Of a stretch of 42,535 nt of DNA, positions 37,234 through 42,535 are shown one piece after another (positions within the stretch are counted from its first letter, which is position 1; each line of letters begins with the position of its first letter). A program made the position numbers and the translations under genes. Source of the DNA: Pseudomonadota bacterium (GTDB lineage Bacteria; Pseudomonadota; Gammaproteobacteria; Xanthomonadales; SZUA-38); contig JBCCCR010000043.1 in assembly GCA_039033415.1 (NCBI GenBank), positions 1-42,535 on the forward strand, in the 5' to 3' direction. Below the pieces are notes generated by a model, which worked only from the letters and a program-made list of their open reading frames with translations, made no database searches and was not told where the DNA came from.

Positions 37234-38913
37234 GTGAGCCAACCTGCTCCCACAACGGCAAAATTCCAGATGCTGCGCAGCATCAAGGCGAAGGTTTCGA
37301 TCTTCGCCTTGATGGCGACGCTCGTGCCGTCTGTGGTGCTCGGGCTGCTCCACTACAACAACAGCCTGACGCTGCAGCAGGACAAGATCAGCCAGGGCCT
37401 GCAGATGACGGCCGAGAATGCCGCGCGTGAGGCCAGCAAATGGCTAGAGCAGCGTCGGCAGGCGCTGCAGATATACAGCGGCGCAACGCCGATTGTCAGC
37501 AACATCGCCGGGGCGATGGACGCTGAACCGGATTCTCGTAAGGCGATTGTGACCTACCTCGACTCGGTCATGCGACGTTCTCCGGACGTGCTCGGGCTGG
37601 CGATTTACCGGCCGAACGGCGAGCTGGTGGTGTCCACCGAGAGCACGGCGCTGGAGCTGCCGCCGAGCTGGCTGAAGGCGAGTGTGCTGGACGATCTGGA
37701 AACTCCATTCCAACCGGGACCGCCCAGCTCTCTGCTGGTTGGCTACCACATGACGGACTACGCCGGTGAGCGGCTGGGATTCATAACCAGCCGCGTGAGG
37801 GTGCGTCAGCTGACAAACCTGCTGAACCGCATCAGCGCCGCAACCGGTGAGTCGATCTGCCTGCTGGACGACCAGCGCCGAGTGATTGCCCACAACGAAG
37901 ATTCGGCGGTTCATGACAATGACCTGCTCGGCGAGTCGCTGCTGGCCCGTCTTCGCGGCGGCAATACGGTGAACTTCTGGCATCAGGACGGTACGGAGGT
38001 TGTCGCGCGGATGAGCGAACTGCCGAGCACACCCTGGGCAGTGCTGGCGGAGCGAGACTCGATCGAAGCCTATGCGGAGATCCGAAGCTTCCGACAGCTC
38101 ACCATAATCATCAGCACGTCTTTGATGCTGGCTATGGCTGGAATTGCTTACATCTTCTCAACCCGCACCCTGGCGCCGCTGCGGCGCCTGACTCAGGGCG
38201 CTACGCAGGTTGCCAGCGGAGACCTTAACGTGCGCATCAAGGTTCGCGGCAAAGACGAAATCGCCTATCTCACGCGCGTCTTCAACAACATGGTGGAGCG
38301 GCTCGAGGCGGGGCGGAAGCAGGTCGAGAACGCGAGCCAGAAGCTGCGGGCCCAAAACCGCAGCCTGAAGGTGCTGTCCAATACCGATTCGCTGACGGGG
38401 CTGTATAACCGTCAGCACCTGAACGATCGTCTGGAGCGGCTGGTGAAAGCCAGCGCAGACGCGCGGCTGCCATTTGCGATCCTGATGATCGACCTCGACC
38501 ATTTCAAGGCGCTGAATGACCAGTACGGGCACGTCGCCGGTGATCAGGCGATCCGGCAGATCGCTGAGCACATCCGGGACACCTTGCGGAAGAGCGACTA
38601 CGCCGCTCGCTACGGTGGCGAAGAGTTTGTTGTGCTGCTGCCCAAGGTGGACGCCAAGCACGCTTTCGAGCTGGCGGAACGGCTGCGCCTGGCGGTGGCC
38701 TCAACGCCGCTGCACTTTGATCAGAACGAGCTGCACTTGACGGCCAGTATCGGCGTTGCCGCGTTCCCCGAACACGGCAGGACCGGCGATCTGTTAATTC
38801 GGCGAGCTGACGCCGCGCTGTACGAGGCCAAAGATCAGGGCAGAAATCGCACCGCGATTGCCACCAGCCCCGGACTCAAGGTTATTCCTGCGGAGATGGA
38901 TTCGTCTGGCTGA
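37234..38913 (+). CDS. Membrane diguanylate cyclase with periplasmic sensor, HAMP and GGDEF
   Basis: 559 residues. Membrane helices at ~20-42 and ~288-312 flank a ~245-residue periplasmic region resembling a double-Cache sensor (SVMRRSPDVLGLAIYRPNGELVV, LLDDQRRVIAHNED). A HAMP domain (~313-365; RTLAPLRRLTQGATQVASGDL) and a coiled linker lead to the GGDEF domain (~385-550). The active site is GGEEF (461-465), and the inhibitory I-site RKSD (452-455) lies exactly five residues before it, so the enzyme should make c-di-GMP with product feedback. The start is GTG at 37234 with a weak ribosome site; ATG at 37270 is an alternative. The 3' end overlaps the convergent lipoprotein gene by 32 bases. 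Confidence 0.92.
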   Translation: MSQPAPTTAKFQMLRSIKAKVSIFALMATLVPSVVLGLLHYNNSLTLQQDKISQGLQMTAENAAREASKWLEQRRQALQIYSGATPIVSNIAGAMDAEPDSRKAIVTYLDSVMRRSPDVLGLAIYRPNGELVVSTESTALELPPSWLKASVLDDLETPFQPGPPSSLLVGYHMTDYAGERLGFITSRVRVRQLTNLLNRISAATGESICLLDDQRRVIAHNEDSAVHDNDLLGESLLARLRGGNTVNFWHQDGTEVVARMSELPSTPWAVLAERDSIEAYAEIRSFRQLTIIISTSLMLAMAGIAYIFSTRTLAPLRRLTQGATQVASGDLNVRIKVRGKDEIAYLTRVFNNMVERLEAGRKQVENASQKLRAQNRSLKVLSNTDSLTGLYNRQHLNDRLERLVKASADARLPFAILMIDLDHFKALNDQYGHVAGDQAIRQIAEHIRDTLRKSDYAARYGGEEFVVLLPKVDAKHAFELAERLRLAVASTPLHFDQNELHLTASIGVAAFPEHGRTGDLLIRRADAALYEAKDQGRNRTAIATSPGLKVIPAEMDSSG

Positions 38914-39715
38914 GCAGCGGCTGGAACACCCAGCCTTCCAGCATCTCGTCGACGCGTACTCGAACCCAGGCACCGCTGTAAGAGTAGCCCTGAACCTCGG
39001 TCCCTTCCTCCAGCACCGTGATTGACGGATGGTCCAGGCCAGGACCCTGGCGCAGATTGCTGTCCTTCGTGATCCAGAGCTGCACCAGATCACCAAAAGA
39101 CTCCTCGTTGGGCACCGGGCTCAGCGCCTCAACCAGGTTTTTGGCGCCGGAGAGCCCTCGCTTGGCCTGATTGCTGAGGTACATGGCGCCGCCGAAATTC
39201 CCGGCCTCAAACTGGATGGCTGCAGCAGAAAGCTGCTCACGGATCTTCTCCAGCTGCGGCGTGGAGTTGTCGGAAAACTCGGCCAGCAGCACCTCGGCTT
39301 CGGCAATGTTCGAAGCGGCGTCAGCCCGGCTGACGTTGCCGCGTAGGCGAGCCTGGGTTCGTACCACCTCAGCGATGGCGTCATCAGCCGCAATCCGCGA
39401 TTCCTCCACCTGCACCTTGAGGCGCTGCACCTGCGCGCTGGCCGCAATCAGCCGTAGTTCGGTTGCCGCCAGCTCCTCTTTGAGCTGTCGGATCTCAAAA
39501 GCCTGGCTGTTGGACTGCTCCCGCAGCAGCGCGTTATCGGCCTGCAGCGCCGCCACGTCAATGGCGGGCTCGTCGACAGCGGCAATCTCAGGCTCCGGTG
39601 TTTCTGCCGCCTGCTGCTGGGGCAGGGCGCAGCTAGCGCACAAACCGGCCGCAGCCAAAACCACCGCTAATCCGCTTTTTGGGGCCCATTCCATAGGGAG
39701 CAAGAATACGCGCAT
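38882..39715 (-). CDS. Coiled-coil lipoprotein with a C-terminal SH3-like domain
   Basis: 277 residues. A hydrophobic segment ends in the lipobox CASC (Cys29), so the protein is probably lipid-anchored; Ala follows, favouring the outer membrane. A Pro/Glu/Ala-rich stretch leads to a heptad-rich helix (~52-115; ADNALLREQSNSQAFEIRQL), then a helical part with ARLRGNVSRADAA. The C-terminus (~208-270; LWITKDSNLRQGPGLDHPSITVL and WVRVRVDEMLEGWV) is a bacterial SH3 domain, usually a cell-wall-binding module. Met8 is an alternative start. An envelope or peptidoglycan-associated role is inferred from the domains. Confidence 0.8.
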   Translation of the reverse strand: MRVFLLPMEWAPKSGLAVVLAAAGLCASCALPQQQAAETPEPEIAAVDEPAIDVAALQADNALLREQSNSQAFEIRQLKEELAATELRLIAASAQVQRLKVQVEESRIAADDAIAEVVRTQARLRGNVSRADAASNIAEAEVLLAEFSDNSTPQLEKIREQLSAAAIQFEAGNFGGAMYLSNQAKRGLSGAKNLVEALSPVPNEESFGDLVQLWITKDSNLRQGPGLDHPSITVLEEGTEVQGYSYSGAWVRVRVDEMLEGWVFQPLLSQTNPSPQE

Positions 39716-39750
39716 GCCCGGGCATCGTCATCCGCCGAAAGTGTAACGGC

Positions 39751-39779
39751 TTGTGACAGCCAGGCCTCAAGAATATAAT
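39751..39779 (+). promoter_or_regulatory. Promoter of tRNA-Thr
   Basis: TTGTGA (39751-39756), a 17-base spacer and a perfect TATAAT (39774-39779) lie 16 bases upstream of the tRNA. The first bases after it are GC-rich (GCGCGTCCCGCC), like a stringent discriminator. Confidence 0.75.
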
Positions 39780-39795
39780 GCGCGTCCCGCCGGTT

Positions 39796-39871
<76 letters not shown>

Positions 39872-39911
39872 TTTTAATCTTTCTGATTCAGTGGTTTACG
39901 CACGCTAAAGC

Positions 39912-41009
39912 TTAAACTGCCGAGGCCTCCTGCTCGGTTTTGTGCCAATTTTGTGCCGATTTTCGGCTCGAAATATTGTTCGCGTAGGGCGCGATGTGCC
40001 CCGGCGCCAGGTGGGCGTACCGCAACACCATGTCCAGGCTGGCCCATCCACCGAGCCGCTGAAGCACCTCCAGCGGTGTCCCGGCCATCACGTGCCAGCT
40101 GGCCCATGTATGGCGAAGGTCGTGCCATCGGAAGTTCTCCGGATGCCAGCCGGGCTGTGGCCGCATGCCGAGGTTCTTGAGCACCTGCTTCCACGCCCGG
40201 GTGTTGGCCCGTTGAATGGGCCGCCCGTTAAACGAAAACACGTGGGTAGGATGCTCGAACCGTCGCTTGCGCAGCACCACCAGCGCGTCATCGTTCAGCG
40301 GCACCGACAGGGCGCGACCCGACTTTGACGCATTCGCATCGACCCAGGCTGCTCGACGGCTGAGGTCGACACGATTCCAGGTGAGCCCCGTGACGTTGCT
40401 TTCGCGCAGTCCAGTGGCCAACGTGAAACGCATCATCTCTGCCGTATGAAGCAGCCCTTCGGCTTCCAGCGAACCCAACACCGATTGGGCGTCGGACTGA
40501 GTGAGCCAGCGAAAGGACTCGCTGCGGTGAGGCGTGGTCGTGAGTTTCACCATCGGGGCTCGCTCCAGCCACTCCCACTCCCGTTCCGCCTTTCTCAACA
40601 ACGACCGAACCAGGGCCAGGTACTTGTTGGTGTTGCCGTGACTCTTGCCGGCCTTGGGTCCGTTGCCTGAAAGGAGGTCCCCTCGAACCTGGCTGATCAC
40701 ATCCGCCGAAATCTCATCGAGCAAGAGCTGGCCGAAATAGCGGTCCAGCCAGCGGAGTTTGGCTTTGTCATCGCCATGGGTCCGCTTGTGGCTGGTTTCG
40801 TCGATGAATCGGACGACGGCCTCCTTCCAGGACCGGCGGGGACGTTCGCCCAGTTTATGGATGCGCCATGTCTCTGCTTTCAGGTTGTCCGCGTATTCCT
40901 GGGCTTGCCGTTTGTCGGCAGTCCCAGAACTGACGCGTACTCTTTTGCCGTTTGGCGCGGTGAAGCTGACTTGCCAATTGCCGCTGTTACCACGTCGGTA
41001 GATTTGCAT
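39912..41009 (-). CDS. Tyrosine recombinase (element integrase)
   Basis: 365 residues. An N-terminal arm-binding region (MQIYRRGNSGNWQVSF...) and a SAM-like core-binding domain (~65-155) precede the catalytic domain: Arg in TGLRESNVTGLTW, HDLRHTWASW with the His/Arg pair, His/Trp in LGGWASLDMVLRY and the nucleophilic Tyr in LRYAHL. It is intact. AAGGAG lies nine bases before the ATG. Its location beside tRNA-Thr makes it the integrase of the element running off the right edge. Confidence 0.93.
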   Translation of the reverse strand: MQIYRRGNSGNWQVSFTAPNGKRVRVSSGTADKRQAQEYADNLKAETWRIHKLGERPRRSWKEAVVRFIDETSHKRTHGDDKAKLRWLDRYFGQLLLDEISADVISQVRGDLLSGNGPKAGKSHGNTNKYLALVRSLLRKAEREWEWLERAPMVKLTTTPHRSESFRWLTQSDAQSVLGSLEAEGLLHTAEMMRFTLATGLRESNVTGLTWNRVDLSRRAAWVDANASKSGRALSVPLNDDALVVLRKRRFEHPTHVFSFNGRPIQRANTRAWKQVLKNLGMRPQPGWHPENFRWHDLRHTWASWHVMAGTPLEVLQRLGGWASLDMVLRYAHLAPGHIAPYANNISSRKSAQNWHKTEQEASAV

Positions 41010-41239
41010 GATTGCATTCTCCTTGATGATCGGTGCGGCGACCGCTCAGCACCAGTATAGCCCCGCACGTAGTTCAAAACGTCCGATCTCAGAAATACCC
41101 ATGACCGACCGACCCGACGACCGCGGAGCTGGCCACCGCGAGCACGGCGCTTGACGGTCTCGGGGCAACAACGCAGGAGCCGAGCAGCTTCGCTGGCTCC
41201 GATCGTGGGGCAGGGGACGGAGGCTTCTCTATCGGCCAA
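40880..41239 (-). CDS. Helix-turn-helix protein, excisionase-like
   Basis: About 119 residues if started at TTG 41239; an ATG at 41311 in the same frame would overlap the upstream integrase gene. The recognisable part is TIGASEAARLLRCCPETVKRRAR followed by GRSWVFLRSDVLNYVRGY, a MerR-like winged helix of the HTH_17/excisionase class. After this the frame runs on about 130 bases into the integrase gene, giving a tail without visible motif, so the true end may have been lost by a frameshift. Position between two integrases fits a recombination directionality factor or a regulator. Confidence 0.5.
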   Translation of the reverse strand: MADREASVPCPTIGASEAARLLRCCPETVKRRARGGQLRGRRVGRSWVFLRSDVLNYVRGYTGAERSPHRSSRRMQSCKSTDVVTAAIGKSASPRQTAKEYASVLGLPTNGKPRNTRTT

Positions 41240-42095
41240 GGTAAGTCGCGCTGATCTGCTCCCGCGCGTGACCGAGCTCCGAGCTGATCGTGAGCCGAGC
41301 CTTTCGGTCAAGGTGCTTGGCTTCTCGGGTTAGCTGGTGGCGATCGGGACCTCCCGCTGCAGGGCATTTCCAGCCCGTAAGCTGTTCGTAGCGTCGTTGA
41401 GCGTAGCCATGGCGCAGCCCGTGAAGATTCTTCAGTTCAGCATTGTTGGTGTGCCGCTCGTACTTCCTGAGTTGTTCAACGTAGTTCAGATTGGGCGGGA
41501 TCAGTGCGCCGCTCCCGACCAGCTGCTCAATGTCACTAAGGAGCACTCGCTGTCTTTCGGTCAGGATTGGTATCGTTCTTGATCTTCCACCCTTGGTCCA
41601 GCTGGCCTTGAGCTCTATCGCTTCTTTCTGGGTCGCGTAGCTGGGCCGAAACTTGATCGCCTCCTCGCGCCTAAGCCCAAATTCCTGCTGGAGTCTCAGA
41701 CTGAGCCGAATGTACGGATCGTCGACTCCGTTGATCTGACTTGGCGTCAGCGTCTGCGCTTTGGACTCTGCTGGGATTGCGCTTCTTGTCTCAATGCCAT
41801 ATTCCGCGTTGTCTCTGGCGATGATGTGGCCTTTCCCGACCTTTCCAGCCCACCATCTCAGCGCGGAAAGCCGGTTTTTCTGGGAGCCAATGCTCAGCCC
41901 CTGTTCTTTCCACAGGTCAGTCAGGGCGCTGATATGCTTCGGCTTGATCGATTGAGCACCCATACGCCGATAGCCCAGCTCGTGAAGCTGATGGGCCATC
42001 TGGTCCAACATCCGTGACCGGTTGGCCTGTGTTGAATAGCTGCCGTCTTTGTTTTGCCGGCATAACCGCTTTAGCTGGTAGTTCAGGTCTTTCAT
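41229..42095 (-). CDS. Integrase_1-type tyrosine recombinase
   Basis: 288 residues. The N-terminal part (MKDLNYQLKRLC, LHELGYRRM, IKPKHISALTDLW, NRLSALRWWA) is the SAM-like domain typical of this group. The catalytic part shows Arg in FGLRREEAIKF, LKASWTKGGRSRTIPI, LHGLRHGYAQRRYEQLTGW, LGHAREQI and the final TYLGR with the likely nucleophilic Tyr. Such integrases are carried inside gammaproteobacterial mobile elements, often distant from the att site. It probably acts on another site or in another step than the integrase at 39912. I see no strong ribosome site. Confidence 0.85.
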   Translation of the reverse strand: MKDLNYQLKRLCRQNKDGSYSTQANRSRMLDQMAHQLHELGYRRMGAQSIKPKHISALTDLWKEQGLSIGSQKNRLSALRWWAGKVGKGHIIARDNAEYGIETRSAIPAESKAQTLTPSQINGVDDPYIRLSLRLQQEFGLRREEAIKFRPSYATQKEAIELKASWTKGGRSRTIPILTERQRVLLSDIEQLVGSGALIPPNLNYVEQLRKYERHTNNAELKNLHGLRHGYAQRRYEQLTGWKCPAAGGPDRHQLTREAKHLDRKARLTISSELGHAREQISATYLGR

Positions 42096-42313
42096 GGTGC
42101 GTCATCTCAGTTTGGTGAGTTTGGATGACCACTACGCACCTGAGAGCGATACGCAGTCCGAGAGTTTTCTCGGTAAAGGTCACGGGACACCAGTCCCCAG
42201 GCCTGAAGCCCAATTAGCTTCCGATCGTTAGCGCTGTGGCGCTGAGGATCGGGCTACCAGTTGGCCTTACGGCCCCGGTGAGAACGACGAAGATCACCTC
42301 CTATCGTGAATTG

Positions 42314-42334
42314 AAAAAAATCGTCCAAGGACGA
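42314..42334 (-). terminator. Terminator-like hairpin with CUUG loop
   Basis: On the minus strand TCGTC-CTTG-GACGA is followed directly by seven T (42320-42314). The CUUG tetraloop is especially stable. It lies 23 bases after the small leader frame and 219 bases before the Integrase_1 start, so it could act as an attenuator. Confidence 0.5.
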
Positions 42335-42357
42335 GCCAAAGGCGGAAAACCGCCGCA

Positions 42358-42375
42358 TCAAAGAAAACGAGACAT
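42358..42375 (-). CDS. Possible five-residue leader peptide (MSRFL)
   Basis: ATG TCT CGT TTT CTT TGA is preceded by GAGAGGAGG with only four bases between AGGAGG and ATG. It is followed at once by a GGCGG/CCGCC hairpin and the terminator-like hairpin. A second strong ribosome site, AGGAGGTGATC, lies near 42290-42300 on the same strand without an obvious ATG. Whether the short frame is translated is unknown. Confidence 0.3.
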   Translation of the reverse strand: MSRFL

Positions 42376-42535
42376 AAAACCTCCTCTCGTGAATGTAGAA
42401 AGCGCTCTGAAGAGCCTTTAGGTGGAATAAGCACCACCGAAGTAGAACGCCAAAAAAGGGCGTCAGCCGGAGACCGGCGAAGGCAGCGAGCTGCCCGGGT
42501 TGCCACTTAGCCGAAGTAGCCACGGTTGTGGGACA

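Larger units (their letters stand above)
42096..42535. other. Hairpin-rich non-coding region upstream of the Integrase_1 gene
   Basis: No convincing gene of normal length. At least ten short inverted repeats follow each other: CCGAGA/TCTCGG (42158-42173), GGGAC/GTCCC (42184-42197), CCGATC+AGCGC/GCGCT+GATCGG (42221-42252), GGCC/GGCC (42263-42274), TCGTC/GACGA (42321-42334), GGCGG/CCGCC (42341-42354), GCTC/GAGC (42404-42415), GGTGG/CCACC (42421-42438), ACGCC/GGCGT (42447-42463), GCCGG/CCGGC (42466-42478) and GGCAG/CTGCC (42482-42495). Read on the minus strand this would be a long structured leader of the Integrase_1 gene or a separate structured RNA. Confidence 0.5.

Noticed and set aside
42236-42523. 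Short overlapping frames on both strands at the right edge
   Set aside because: They run across the hairpin chain, have no ribosome sites placed for them and no recognisable protein pattern.

Overview
The window is a piece of a high-GC gammaproteobacterial chromosome. The evidence is the run of housekeeping blocks in gammaproteobacterial order and sequence style: queA-tgt-yajC-secD-secF, suhB opposite trmJ, uvrA opposite rplU-rpmA-obgE, rpsT, murJ, ribF-ileS-lspA and an orphan-looking recD. I would guess a relative of Lysobacterales/Wenzhouxiangellaceae or another marine/environmental group; the genus cannot be named from sequence alone.

Left flank (1-7359), accessory and lower in GC than the core. 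Two modules of the same plan lie side by side. Each has a family-5 (peptide/oligopeptide type) substrate-binding protein on the plus strand that converges on a minus-strand operon carrying a DUF6502-like protein with a helix-turn-helix-like segment. In module 1 the operon is DUF6502-like plus a small exported protein. In module 2 it is an EAL-domain protein, a DUF6502-like protein, a 26-residue peptide made almost entirely of GGTG repeats at period 8, and an exported protein with six exact VDGAGTGA repeats. The peptide is too short for ordinary gene calling but has a perfect AGGAGG ribosome site. This operon, driven from a good sigma70-type promoter with a palindrome over its -35 box, is the best candidate for an undescribed system. 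A c-di-GMP-linked envelope or extracellular role is my inference.

Middle (7360-38913), mostly core genome. recD stands without recB/recC. It is followed by an ABC-2 exporter with a DesK/DesR-type two-component system (one overlapping operon), tRNA queuosine genes and the Sec accessory genes. Then come suhB and trmJ, a FIST / hybrid histidine kinase / ATM1-type ABC operon, a small unknown gene, uvrA, and a bL21 gene with a helix-hairpin-helix C-terminal extension. After rpmA, obgE, rpsT, murJ, ribF, ileS and lspA comes a membrane diguanylate cyclase with an I-site, preceded by a CRP/Clp-like palindrome.

Right flank (38882-42535). A coiled-coil/SH3 lipoprotein is followed by a tRNA-Thr(CGU) with an excellent promoter. 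A tyrosine integrase pointing at the tRNA 3' end marks the left end of an integrated element that runs off the window. The element carries a helix-turn-helix (excisionase-like) gene and a second integrase of the Integrase_1 type. Beyond that lies about 440 bases without a convincing gene, packed with hairpins, including a five-residue leader ORF followed by a terminator-like hairpin. No attR, transposon ends or CRISPR array are visible in the window.
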